Below, piece after piece: positions 1-8,717 of a stretch of DNA of 64,000 bases. The translations under genes and the position numbers were made by a program. Position 1 is the stretch's first letter. Every line of letters starts with the position of its first letter. The stretch is taken from NCBI RefSeq assembly GCF_033170155.1, contig NZ_CP137079.1, positions 3,782,001-3,846,000 of the forward strand. Direction: 5' to 3'. The notes beneath the pieces are model-generated. The model made no database searches. It saw only the letters and a program-made list of their open reading frames with translations, and was not told the DNA's origin. The stretch is from Raineyella sp. W15-4. GTDB taxonomy: Bacteria > Actinomycetota > Actinomycetes > Propionibacteriales > Propionibacteriaceae.

Positions 1-641
1 AATCTCATAATCCGGGCCCGGCGGGCAAGGTCCGGATTCCGAGTGACCAACATCCCACCTTCGCCAGTCGTTATCGTCTTCGTCGCATAGAACGAAAACA
101 CCACCGCCTCACTATTACTATCTCCCACCATCCGCGCCTCATCCAGGACGGGAAATGAATGAGCGGCGTCCTCAATAACGTAAAGGCCGTGCAAACGGGC
201 GAATTGAGCAATCCGCCTCCGCGGGATAGGAAGCCCCGCAAAATGGACCGGCATGATCGCCTTGGTCCGACTTGTTACCGCTCGCCCAGCCGCATCAAGG
301 TCGATGGCGAGGGTATCGGGTTCAACATCCACAAACACTGGCCGAGCTCCGACATACCGAAGTACCTCGGCAGTGGATGTGAATGTCCACGTAGGGACAA
401 GTACCTCATCGCCGGGCCCGATTCCGAGCGCCTCCACGGCGAGGTGAAGGCCTGCAGTGGCCGAGTTCACAGCCACCGCTTGAATACCTTCCCCCAAGAA
501 GGAGGCGAATTCCTCCTCGAAAGCCCCAGCGTTAGGTCCCGTGGTCAGCCACCCAGAGCGCATCGTGTCCACGACGGCTTTGATCTCGGCTTCGGTGATG
601 TCGGGACGGGCGAAAGGGACGAAATTGTCTTGACTGATCAT
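1..641 (-). CDS. DegT/DnrJ/EryC1/StrS-family sugar aminotransferase, C-terminus cut by window edge
   Basis: My own translation of the minus strand from the ATG at 641 gives about 213 residues that run off the left edge; the family is normally 370-400 residues. The protein starts MISQDNFVPFARPDI, then GWLTTGPNAGAFE and the VNSATAGLHLA cofactor-binding stretch. EDAAHSF supplies the Asp that pairs with the PLP pyridine nitrogen, and FYATKTITTGEGG carries the Schiff-base lysine (K of ATK). A GAGGA ribosome site precedes the ATG. Family members transaminate a nucleotide-linked keto-sugar. It is the most distal gene of the minus-strand glycan locus and follows a sugar 4,6-dehydratase, so the inferred product is a 4-amino-4,6-dideoxy sugar nucleotide. 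Local codon use is somewhat less GC-rich than downstream. Confidence 0.9.
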   Translation of the reverse strand, partial: MISQDNFVPFARPDITEAEIKAVVDTMRSGWLTTGPNAGAFEEEFASFLGEGIQAVAVNSATAGLHLAVEALGIGPGDEVLVPTWTFTSTAEVLRYVGARPVFVDVEPDTLAIDLDAAGRAVTSRTKAIMPVHFAGLPIPRRRIAQFARLHGLYVIEDAAHSFPVLDEARMVGDSNSEAVVFSFYATKTITTGEGGMLVTRNPDLARRARIMR

Positions 642-820
642 GCTGACATCCTCGGGGTGTGAACTGACTTGTGGCTCTGCCGAAGACGCGCAGTCAGGCA
701 GGAATCGCGACGCGCTGACCGGCATTCCACTCGCCTTCGCCCGACAAGGAGACGCGCGACGGGCGTGGCGTATCCGCCTCCGTCCTACTAGTGGCGGCGT
801 GCGGGGAGACGCCAATGCTC

Positions 821-2722
821 TCAGCCATGGGTGGTCAAGACCTCTCGATCGGAAGCGGCGTACAGCGTGGGGGTCCCCGCGGTGGCAAGCATCTGGTCGG
901 ACAGCACCCGAGTCACGTCGCCCCGGTCCTGCGGGTCGACACTGCGGACCTTACCGGGCGCCAGGGCCGGCACGGAGACCCGGTTGATCAGGGGGTGGGC
1001 GCTCGGGATGCCCTGTTCGCGGGCGCTAAAAAGGACCTCATGCAGTTTCTCGCCATGCCGCAGCCCGGTGTACTGGATCCGGACGTCGTCGCGGTGGGAT
1101 TCCTCGATCAGCCGACGAGCCACATCGACGATACGGATCGGCTCGCCCATGTCGAGCACCATGACGTCGCTCGGCGCCCCGATCGCCCCGGCCTGGAGCA
1201 CCAGCTCGCACGCCTCTGGGATGGTCATGAAGTAGCGGGTGACGTCGGGATGGGTCACGGTGATCGGGCCGCCGCGCTCGATCTGGGCCCGGAAGGTGTA
1301 GAGCACCGATCCGCGGGAGCCCAGAACGTTGCCGAAGCGCACCGACAGATAGCGCACGCCGTGCTGTCCCGCATACCAAGACGTCAGCCGCTCCGCGATC
1401 CGCTTGGATTGGCCGAGGACGCTGGACGGGTCCGCCGCCTTGTCAGTGGAGATGTTCACCAGTGTCTCCACGCCGACACCGTGCGCCGCCTCGAGGACGT
1501 TGAGGGACCCCAGGACATTGGTCTTCCACCCCTCGAGCGGATACGTCTCCAGCATCGGCAGGTGCTTCAGCGCCGCCGCGTGGAAGACGACCTCGGGACG
1601 GTGCTGCCGGAAGACCTCCTGGAGGGCCTCCCGGTCACGGATGTCGCACAGGACCATGTCGTCGGTGTCAAGCAGCCCGACACCATAGAGCGACAGTTGC
1701 AGGGCGTGCAGCGCGGACTCGTCCCGGTCGAGGACGATGAGCTTCCTCGGTGACAGCTTGTGCACCTGACGAGCCAGTTCCGAGCCGATCGATCCACCGG
1801 CACCGGTGACGAGAACGACTTTGTCCGTGACATAGTCGGCGATCGCCGCCAGGTCAGTGTGGATCGGTCGACGCCCCAGCAGATCCGCCACGTTGAACTC
1901 ACGCAGCTCGTGCAGGCGGACGCGTCCGCCGATCCGCTCCCGCACCGGCGGGACGGTGACAAACTTGAGGCCGGCGGCCCGGCACTCGGTCGCGACCCGA
2001 TCCATCAGCTCACGGGAGACGTCACTGATCGCCAGGATGACCACCTCGGCGCCCTGGTCGTGGGCGACCTCGAGCAGGTCGCTTCCCTGACCGAGCACCC
2101 GATAGGACATCAGCCGGCGATACTTCTTGGCCGGGTCGTCGTCGAGGAAGCCGACGATCCGGTACGGCGGTTCCACCGCGAAGTCGACCAAGCGGGCCAC
2201 GTCATGGCCATCGTCACCCGCCCCGTACACCAAGGCTGCGGGGAGCGCGGGCGCATCGGCGGGCTTGGTGGCAGGCCGACGGTAGCCCCGACCGCACAGG
2301 TTACGGAAGGCCCATCTGCCGAAACCCATGAAGGTCAACGCCAGCGGCGGCACCACGAGAGCGACGCCGCGTGGGAACGTCGGAACGAACAGAAAGGCCG
2401 CACCGAGCACCACCGCCACGGCGGCGACCAGGATGCCCAGGGCACCCGCCTCCGCGAAGCTGCCCACCGTCGACCGGCCCATGTAGAGGTGGAAGGCGAA
2501 CGCGCTGGCAGCCGTCAACAGGATGGCCGCCACGGTGTACTGCACCACCCCCAGCCACAGCTCCGGAGACAGGCTCAGGTCGTACCGGGCGGTCACGAAG
2601 ACGGCGACAGCCAACAGCCAGCACAGGGCATCCCAGCTTGCCAGCACCATCCGGCGTGAAAAGATTGACAATGACATCACTATGGAATTCCAGTATCCGG
2701 TGGTGTCCAATTTCCGAGTCAT
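821..2722 (-). CDS. FlaA1/CapD/WbpM-type nucleoside-diphosphate-sugar 4,6-dehydratase, membrane-anchored
   Basis: A 633-residue protein of the long FlaA1/WbpM class. The first ~150 residues contain about four hydrophobic segments. A CoA-binding-like Rossmann region follows (VYGAGDDGHDVARL), then the SDR catalytic domain with the nucleotide motif VLVTGAGGSIGSE near residue 300 and the active-site segment ISTDKAADPSS. The position of the usual SDR tyrosine appears to be Leu (SVLGQSKR), as in WbpM-like enzymes that lack the Tyr. The family converts UDP-GlcNAc-type substrates to 4-keto-6-deoxy sugars at the inner membrane. The ATG at 2722 follows a GGGGGGAA ribosome site. The aminotransferase next door suggests the keto-sugar is aminated. 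Exact substrate and the mechanistic role of this Leu are not visible from sequence. Confidence 0.9.
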   Translation of the reverse strand: MTRKLDTTGYWNSIVMSLSIFSRRMVLASWDALCWLLAVAVFVTARYDLSLSPELWLGVVQYTVAAILLTAASAFAFHLYMGRSTVGSFAEAGALGILVAAVAVVLGAAFLFVPTFPRGVALVVPPLALTFMGFGRWAFRNLCGRGYRRPATKPADAPALPAALVYGAGDDGHDVARLVDFAVEPPYRIVGFLDDDPAKKYRRLMSYRVLGQGSDLLEVAHDQGAEVVILAISDVSRELMDRVATECRAAGLKFVTVPPVRERIGGRVRLHELREFNVADLLGRRPIHTDLAAIADYVTDKVVLVTGAGGSIGSELARQVHKLSPRKLIVLDRDESALHALQLSLYGVGLLDTDDMVLCDIRDREALQEVFRQHRPEVVFHAAALKHLPMLETYPLEGWKTNVLGSLNVLEAAHGVGVETLVNISTDKAADPSSVLGQSKRIAERLTSWYAGQHGVRYLSVRFGNVLGSRGSVLYTFRAQIERGGPITVTHPDVTRYFMTIPEACELVLQAGAIGAPSDVMVLDMGEPIRIVDVARRLIEESHRDDVRIQYTGLRHGEKLHEVLFSAREQGIPSAHPLINRVSVPALAPGKVRSVDPQDRGDVTRVLSDQMLATAGTPTLYAASDREVLTTHG

Positions 2723-2783
2723 GGCTTCCCCCCACTAACCCACGGACGCGCTGGACGGCGCGTCACAGATCTTATTCCGTTCC

Positions 2784-3944
2784 TCATCGCCGAGTCACAT
2801 CCCCGGCAACAACCTTCGAGCGCCCGGCGATATCGTGATCCGGGCGAGACCTTGGCGTGTCAACCACGTCTGCCCGGTGAGAGGGCGATCCGCCCTGCTC
2901 GCGATCCAACAGGGCGATGAACGAGGTGAGGGCCGCCTGCTGTGACAGGTGCGCCCGAACGAAGCCCGGTCCAGCCGTACGGCTGACCCTGTCCGGGTCG
3001 TCTCGCAGAACGAGGACCGCCTCGACCAGCGCAGCCGGATCGCCGGGCCGGACGGTGATCCCCGCGCCACTCGCGCAGATCTCGGCGGCCGTGATACTGG
3101 TCGGCTCGGTGGCGGCGAGCACCGGCCGTCCGGTCATGAAGTAGGTGGTGAGCTCGCCGCGGACCGCCGCCTCGTTCAGGCCCGGCCGCTCGTTCACCAG
3201 CAGGACGTCGGCCGCGGACAGTGCCGCGAGGACGTCGTCCTCCGGGAGCGGATCCACGAACTGGACCCGACCGTCACCTCCTGCACACTGCTCCAGGAAG
3301 GCCCGCCGGTTGCCGTCACCCAGCAGCACGAACCGGATCGGCAGATCCCACTCCGCCGCGATCCGCGCGGCGTCGACCACGGTCTCCAGCCCCTGCTCGG
3401 CGCCCATGGTGCCGGTGTGCAGCACCACGGTCTCCCCCGGCCGCCAGCCGAGGCGGCGGCGCACCGCCGCCCGGTCGGTCGGCCCGAGGGGGGCCACGTG
3501 AGTCCAGTCACGGATCACCGTAACCCGCTCCGAGGGGACCCCCAAGGTGTCGGTGACGTATTGGCGGCAACGTTCGTGGGTCACCACGACCTGGTCGAAG
3601 GAGCGGAGGATCTTGCCCTCGACGGTCGCCATCACCCGGGCGAGGATCGAGCCGGCGCCGCCTCGGGAGTCCCGGACATCGGCGCGGTAGAGGTCCTGCA
3701 CCCAAAGCACGGTCTGCGGCCGATGCGACATCCGCTCGACCCGGAGCCGGGCGATGGCACCGCCGAACAGCGAAGAGCTGAGCATCAGCACCACATCGGC
3801 CCGCGGGTCCAGCCGCCGTGCGTACGTGATCTCATGACCGGAGGCTGCGAGCCCCTCGGCCAGGGCGGTGGCGTGCAGGGCGCTGCCTGTCGTCTGCGCA
3901 GCGTGCTGGCTGGAGATCAGTTGGATCCTCAACGCCGCCCCCAT
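2784..3944 (-). CDS. Glycosyltransferase family 4 (WcaI-like)
   Basis: 386 residues with the two-Rossmann GT-B layout. The N-terminal half begins RIQLISSQHAAQTTG and contains LWVQDLYRADVRDS. The donor-binding half contains VVLHTGTMGAEQGLETVV, a glycine-rich FVLLGDGNRR and DVLLVNERPGLNEAAV, which aligns with the WcaI-like subset of GT4 enzymes. It probably transfers a sugar from a nucleotide donor to the growing lipid-linked repeat unit on the cytoplasmic face. The start codon overlaps the stop of the small upstream gene (TGATG), so translation is probably coupled. The last ~40 residues are Arg/Asp-rich and outside the conserved fold. The donor sugar cannot be deduced. Confidence 0.88.
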   Translation of the reverse strand: MGAALRIQLISSQHAAQTTGSALHATALAEGLAASGHEITYARRLDPRADVVLMLSSSLFGGAIARLRVERMSHRPQTVLWVQDLYRADVRDSRGGAGSILARVMATVEGKILRSFDQVVVTHERCRQYVTDTLGVPSERVTVIRDWTHVAPLGPTDRAAVRRRLGWRPGETVVLHTGTMGAEQGLETVVDAARIAAEWDLPIRFVLLGDGNRRAFLEQCAGGDGRVQFVDPLPEDDVLAALSAADVLLVNERPGLNEAAVRGELTTYFMTGRPVLAATEPTSITAAEICASGAGITVRPGDPAALVEAVLVLRDDPDRVSRTAGPGFVRAHLSQQAALTSFIALLDREQGGSPSHRADVVDTPRSRPDHDIAGRSKVVAGDVTRR

Positions 3945-4108
3945 CAGTGGCCTCCTTCAGGAGGCCGGACCACCCTCACGGGCGTGCGCTGCGGTAGTTC
4001 GTCCACCAGCGAACGGCGCTGACGCGGTGCCACTGCCCGCGCCGTCGGTCGGCAGTGTCTCGTCGTGTAGGTTGTCGGTTCGATTGATTCCGCGATGCTC
4101 ACTGTCAT
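3944..4108 (-). CDS. Small uncharacterised protein (54 residues) in the glycan operon
   Basis: The 72-base gap between the tyrosine-kinase gene stop and this ATG ends in a GGGGGGAC ribosome site directly before the start at 4108. The reading frame runs 54 codons and its TGA overlaps the ATG of the glycosyltransferase (TGATG). The product starts MTVSIAESIEPTTYTTRH and becomes rich in Arg and Pro; there is no membrane segment or recognised domain. A longer in-frame start at 4153 has no ribosome site. The good start signal and coupled stop argue for a real gene or a leader whose translation controls the glycosyltransferase. I do not recognise the protein. Confidence 0.5.
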   Translation of the reverse strand: MTVSIAESIEPTTYTTRHCRPTARAVAPRQRRSLVDELPQRTPVRVVRPPEGGH

Positions 4109-4180
4109 GTGTCCCCCCGGACGTACGCTTCCCATCTCCCCCACGTCGACCACCTCCGGCCGACGTCCGTCTCCTGGTGA

Positions 4181-5608
4181 TCAGGCGGTCTCGCGTTGCC
4201 TGCCAGCCGGTTCCTCGACCGAGGCGTGCCGGGCGGTCGGCCGGTGAGCCTCGGCACCCTGCTCGTAGCGCCCGTAGTAGTAGCCCCCGTAGCCCCCGTT
4301 CGTGCCACGCAGCTTGTTCAGCACGACGCCCAGCACCCGACCGTCGACCGACTCCAGGCTCTCCAGCGCCCCCGCCAGCTGGGGAGTGCGCACCTCGCCA
4401 CTGCCGACCACCACCAGCGCCCCGCTGGTCATCCGCGACAGGATCGCCGCGTCGGTGACCGGGAGCAGCGGGGGCGCGTCGATCACCACGGCGTCGTACT
4501 GCTGGGTGACTGTCTCGATCAGCCGCGACATCGCGACCGAGCCGAGCAGCTCGGACGGGTTGGGCGGCACCGGTCCGGAGGCGACCACCTGGAAGCCGGG
4601 CACCCCTGCCGTCTGGAGGACGTCCCGGAGCTGGGCGCGCCCGATCAGCAGCGTGCTGAGCCCGACGGCATCCTCCAGCCCGAGAAATCGCCCGATGCTC
4701 GGCTTGCGCAGGTCCGCGTCGATCAGCAGCACCCGCAGGCCGGCCGCCGCGAGCGTGCCGGCGATGTTGACCGCCGTGCTGGTCTTGCCCTCGTCGGCGA
4801 CCGAGGAGGTGATCACGAAGGAGCGGCGGCCCTGCCCGGCGTCGAGGTACTGCAGGTTCGTCCGCAGCCTCCGGAACGCCTCGGCGCGACCCGCGTCCGC
4901 TCCGTCGACCGCCAGCCCGGGCCGGCCGGCCGCCGCCTTGTCGTACCCGATCCGCCCGATGACGGGGGCATCGGTCACCTTCGCCACATCGGCGGCGGTG
5001 CGGATCCGGGTGTCCAGGGTCTCCCGCAGGATCGCCTGTCCGACACCGAGGAACAGTCCCAGCAGCAGGCCGAGGGCCAGGTTCTGCGCGACCTTCGGGG
5101 TGGTCGGCGCGGACGGCACCGTCGCCGGGGTGATCACCGTGGCCACCACGCTCTTCTGGCCCCGGCCGTCGTCCGGGGAGAGATCGTGCACCGCGGTGAC
5201 CAGCTGGGAGCCGATCGCGTCGGCGATCGCGGCTGCCGTCGCCGGATCGTGATCGACGACCGCGACCTCGATGACCGAGGTGTTGGTGGGGACGGTGACC
5301 TTGATCCGCTGGGCCAGTGCGGCCGGGGTCGTGGCCAGCGGGATCTTGCTGATCGCCGGCTGGAGCACGAGCGGGGACGTCGCCACCTGGACGTACGACT
5401 CGACCTGCTTCTGGGTGAACGTCGTGCCTTGGGCGAGATCGCTCGCCGACGACGCTCCGCTGACGGAGAAGAACAACGCTGTCGTCGAGGTGTAGGTCGG
5501 TGTGATGAGATAGTTGAATGCTGTCGCAGCGAGTACACCGAGAACGGTGACGGCCGTAATACTTCGCCAATACTTGCGCAGTACCGCGACGTAATCCCGT
5601 AATTCCAC
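4181..5608 (-). CDS. Polysaccharide co-polymerase fused to bacterial tyrosine autokinase (Wzz/CpsD-type)
   Basis: 475 residues. Residues ~1-215 form a Wzz-type chain-length domain: a first membrane helix at ~18-34, an extracytoplasmic region with FTQKQVESYVQVATSP, and a second helix LALGLLLGLFLGVGQAIL. The cytoplasmic kinase half has Walker A SSVADEGKTSTA, Walker A' VLLIDADLRKPSIG and Walker B AVVIDAPPLLPVTD. A C-terminal tyrosine cluster, GGYGGYYYGRYEQ, is the usual autophosphorylation site. Such proteins set polysaccharide chain length and coordinate export through cyclic phosphorylation. It is the first gene of the minus-strand glycan operon, preceded by a 219-base gap carrying a CRP-like palindrome. 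Confidence 0.93.
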   Translation of the reverse strand: MELRDYVAVLRKYWRSITAVTVLGVLAATAFNYLITPTYTSTTALFFSVSGASSASDLAQGTTFTQKQVESYVQVATSPLVLQPAISKIPLATTPAALAQRIKVTVPTNTSVIEVAVVDHDPATAAAIADAIGSQLVTAVHDLSPDDGRGQKSVVATVITPATVPSAPTTPKVAQNLALGLLLGLFLGVGQAILRETLDTRIRTAADVAKVTDAPVIGRIGYDKAAAGRPGLAVDGADAGRAEAFRRLRTNLQYLDAGQGRRSFVITSSVADEGKTSTAVNIAGTLAAAGLRVLLIDADLRKPSIGRFLGLEDAVGLSTLLIGRAQLRDVLQTAGVPGFQVVASGPVPPNPSELLGSVAMSRLIETVTQQYDAVVIDAPPLLPVTDAAILSRMTSGALVVVGSGEVRTPQLAGALESLESVDGRVLGVVLNKLRGTNGGYGGYYYGRYEQGAEAHRPTARHASVEEPAGRQRETA

Positions 5609-5744
5609 TCGTGACCCCTGTCTCGACTCGTCGGCTGGGGTTCACGCTAGCCTTCTTCACAGCTCACTTTAAAGATAACCAAAAGTCGCAAGTGGTCCGC
5701 AGCCTTTCCCGCGATCCCCCCGATCGTCGGATTGACAAGCTGTT

Positions 5745-5766
5745 CGGTGTGTTAAAGGTCACACCG
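5745..5766. promoter_or_regulatory. CRP/GlxR-like inverted repeat upstream of the glycan operon
   Basis: CGGTGTG, eight bases, CACACCG: perfect seven-base arms. The inner 16-mer at 5748-5763, TGTGTTAAAGGTCACA, matches the CRP-family pattern TGTGA-N6-TCACA with one deviation. It lies 140 bases upstream of the co-polymerase/kinase start, in the AT-richer gap 5609-5827. I could not fix a convincing -35/-10 pair there. Cognate regulator inferred only. Confidence 0.45.
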
Positions 5767-5827
5767 CGTGAGCAGGTATCCCGTCCCGCACGGGCAAGTA
5801 TTGTGTCTGCTTATACCACAACGCCAG

Positions 5828-8635
5828 TCAGCGTCCCGACCGGGTGGTGCCCCGCCGCGGCGGTGCGGTCAGCGGGTCCTCCGGCCACGGATGCCTGGGG
5901 TAGCGGCCGCGGTTCTCGGCCCGCACCTGCGGGTAGGCGTTCACCCAGAACGAGGCGAGGTCGTCGGTGATCGCCAGTGGTCGCCGCGCCGGGGAGAGCA
6001 GGTGCAGCAGCACCGGCACCCGGCCCTCGCAGATCCGCGGAGTCGCGGTCAGCCCGAAGCACTCCTGGAGCTTCACCGCGAGCACCGGGCGGCCCTCCGG
6101 GTCGTCGATCTCGGGGTAGTCGAGGCGGATCCGGGACCCGGTCGGCACCTCGATCCGTTCCGGGGCCAGGTCGTCGAGCCGGCCGGCGAGTGGCCAGGGC
6201 AGCAGTCGGCGCAGCGCACCGGTCAGGTCGAGCCGGTCGGCGGGGGTGCCGGCGATCAGGGCGTCGACCTCGGGCACCAGCCAGTCCCGCCAGCGGCCGA
6301 GCAGCGCCGCCTCATCCATCGCCGGCCAGGAGTCGCCGTACACCCCGTGCAGCAGCGCCAACCGCCGGGCCAGGCCGCGTCCGGCATCGGTCCAGCGGAA
6401 CACCCCGTCGGCACCGGTCAGGCCGAGGCCGTGCTCGGCCAGCGCGGTCCGGACCGCCGCCCGCCCGGCCTCCGCCGAAGGCCGTACGTACGCGGCGGAC
6501 AGTTCGATCGCCCCGAGCCGCCGCACTCGCCGGGCGCTGACCTTGTGCCCGGTCCAGGTCGCGATCTCCTCCTCGACCAGCAGCGGCGCAGCGGCGGCCA
6601 GTGCGGTCGCTTCGTCCAGGGCGGCCGCGGCCCGGATCACCGCCCCGGTCGCCCCTGCGGTCGCCGACCGCTCCACCTGGGCGACGGCCAGCCAGTCCTG
6701 GCCCAGCAGGGCCGAGCCCCGGTCGAGCACCGCCCCGGTCCCCGAGGCGAGCAGGTAGGCCGAGTTGTCCCGCCCGCCGCGGCGCCGGGCCACCCGGTCC
6801 GGGAACGCCAACGCCACCACCAGCCCGAGCGCGGCCTCCCCGGACGCGGCATCCCCGGACGCGGCATCCCCGGCATCACCGGACGCGCCGGTGCCACCCC
6901 TGCGACCGGCCGGGCCGAGATCGGATCCGGAGCGGCCGGACCCCCGGTCGTCGGCCGCCACCCCGCCCCGGACCGCTGCCACCCCGCCCCGGACCAGCCG
7001 TTCGAACCGTTCCGCCTCCCGCCGCCACCGCCGGGCCGCCGGGGTGTCGCCCCGACGCAGGCCCCGCCACTGGGCGGCCAGGTCACCGCCGGGTGGACGC
7101 TCATCGGCGGCCACCAGGGCGACGACCTGCGCCGCGGTGACCGCCCCCACCTGCGGTGCGGCGTCGAGCAGCGCCCGGGCCAGCCGGGGATCGGCCGGCA
7201 CCGCCGCCATCGCCCGGCCACGGTCGGTCGCCCGGCCGTCGCGCAGCGCACCGAGATCGGTCAACGTCTCCACCGCGGCCGCGAGCGGCCCGGCCGGCGG
7301 TGGGTCCGGCAGGGCGAGGCCCTCTCCTCCGGGGGCGCCCCAGCAGGCCACGTCGAGGGCGAAGCCGGTGAGGTCCGCGGTGGCGATCTCCGGTGGGGCG
7401 TACGCCGCCATCCGGGCCCAGTCCTCCTCGGCGAAGCAGCGCACCACCACGCCGGGCCCGAGCCGGGCCGCCCGGCCGGCGCGCTGCTCGGCGGAGGCGC
7501 GGGATTCGGTGACCGTGACCAGGCCGGACATCCCGCGCAGCGTGTCGTAGCGCGGCTGGCGATCCAGGCCCGCATCGACGACGAGTCGTGCGCCCGGGAC
7601 GGTGAGCGAGGACTCGGCCACCGATGTGGTGACCACCACCCGGCGACGCGGACCCGGCGCCAACGCCCGGTCCTGCTCGCGCGGGCCGAGCCGCCCGTGC
7701 AGCGGCAGGACGTCGACCGGCGTGTCGCCCACAGTATCGGCCCGCGGGTCGCCGGCAGCGTCGACCGGCCCGTCACCCGGTGCGGCGTCGGGGCGGCCGG
7801 CCGCTGCCGCAGGGGTCCCCCGCGCCACGATCGTCCCGGACAGCCGGGCGACCACCTGCCCGACCTCCCAGGCCCCCGGCAGGAACACCAGCGCATCCCC
7901 CTGCGGGTGCGCGGCCAACGCCCGCCGGGTGGTCCGGGCGACGTGGTCGAGGAAGCCATGCGTGACCCCGCGCGCGTCCAGTCGGGAGACACCAAGCGGT
8001 GCCGGGGCCCATTCGACGGTCAGCGGGTGGAGGTCGGCCTCGGCGGCGACGATCGGCACCGGAACGCCGACGGAGGCGGGGCCGGTGGTCGGCGCGGTTC
8101 CCGGCGATGAGCCGAGCAGGGCCGCCCACCGGTCGGCGTCGAGGGTCGCCGACATCGCCACCACCAGCAGGTCGTCGCGCAGGTCCGCCACCTCCCGGGT
8201 CATCGCGACGGCGAGGTCGGAGTCGAGGTGGCGTTCGTGCACCTCGTCGAGCACGATCGCGCCGACGCCGGGCAGGTCGGGGTCGCGCAGCAGGCGACGG
8301 ACCAGCACCCCGGTGGTGACGAACTCGATCCGCGTCGCCGGGCCGGTCCGCTGTTCGCCACGGACGGTGAAGCCGACCTCGTGGCCGAGCCGGGTGCCGG
8401 TCAGCTCGGCGAGGCGGCGGGCCGCGGCCCGGGCGGCGATCCGGCGGGGCTGGGTGACGACCACCCGGCCCGCGGTGAGCATGGCCACCGCCGGCGGCAC
8501 CACGGTGGTCTTCCCGGTGCCCGGCGGAGCCTGGACCACCGCCGCCCGCCGGGCGGTGAGCGCTGCCGTCAGTGCGGGCGCCAGGCCCGCCGCCGGCAGG
8601 CCGGCGCCGATGCTCGCAAGGTCGAAGGTGGACAC
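5828..8635 (-). CDS. hrpB: ATP-dependent helicase HrpB
   Basis: 935 residues from a GTG at 8635 (VSTFDLASIG). Open frame continues upstream another ~260 codons, but that stretch is low-complexity and lies opposite a real plus-strand gene. Helicase motif I is APPGTGKTT, motif II is DEVH (LDEVHERHLDSD), motif III is SATLDADRW, and motif VI falls in SAEQRAGRAARLGPG; the HrpB C-terminal domain follows. The family is usually ~820-850 residues. The excess is partly a Gly/Ala/Ser-rich insert around 6840-6990 encoded by short tandem repeats (GDAASGDAASGEAA). HrpB is a DEAH-box NTPase of unsettled role. The gene diverges from the next one across 82 bases. Confidence 0.92.
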   Translation of the reverse strand: MSTFDLASIGAGLPAAGLAPALTAALTARRAAVVQAPPGTGKTTVVPPAVAMLTAGRVVVTQPRRIAARAAARRLAELTGTRLGHEVGFTVRGEQRTGPATRIEFVTTGVLVRRLLRDPDLPGVGAIVLDEVHERHLDSDLAVAMTREVADLRDDLLVVAMSATLDADRWAALLGSSPGTAPTTGPASVGVPVPIVAAEADLHPLTVEWAPAPLGVSRLDARGVTHGFLDHVARTTRRALAAHPQGDALVFLPGAWEVGQVVARLSGTIVARGTPAAAAGRPDAAPGDGPVDAAGDPRADTVGDTPVDVLPLHGRLGPREQDRALAPGPRRRVVVTTSVAESSLTVPGARLVVDAGLDRQPRYDTLRGMSGLVTVTESRASAEQRAGRAARLGPGVVVRCFAEEDWARMAAYAPPEIATADLTGFALDVACWGAPGGEGLALPDPPPAGPLAAAVETLTDLGALRDGRATDRGRAMAAVPADPRLARALLDAAPQVGAVTAAQVVALVAADERPPGGDLAAQWRGLRRGDTPAARRWRREAERFERLVRGGVAAVRGGVAADDRGSGRSGSDLGPAGRRGGTGASGDAGDAASGDAASGEAALGLVVALAFPDRVARRRGGRDNSAYLLASGTGAVLDRGSALLGQDWLAVAQVERSATAGATGAVIRAAAALDEATALAAAAPLLVEEEIATWTGHKVSARRVRRLGAIELSAAYVRPSAEAGRAAVRTALAEHGLGLTGADGVFRWTDAGRGLARRLALLHGVYGDSWPAMDEAALLGRWRDWLVPEVDALIAGTPADRLDLTGALRRLLPWPLAGRLDDLAPERIEVPTGSRIRLDYPEIDDPEGRPVLAVKLQECFGLTATPRICEGRVPVLLHLLSPARRPLAITDDLASFWVNAYPQVRAENRGRYPRHPWPEDPLTAPPRRGTTRSGR

Positions 8636-8717
8636 CGGACCAGTGTCGCGCACGGGTTCGCGCCCCTGCCTGGCAGAATCACCCCGGGAAGAGCAGACGG
8701 GATGAGGAGGAGGTGCG

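Noticed and set aside
3957-5660. Long minus-strand frame of 567 codons over the tyrosine-kinase gene
   Set aside because: Arg/Gly/Pro-rich text without domains; the overlapping frame 4181-5608 has all Wzz and kinase motifs.
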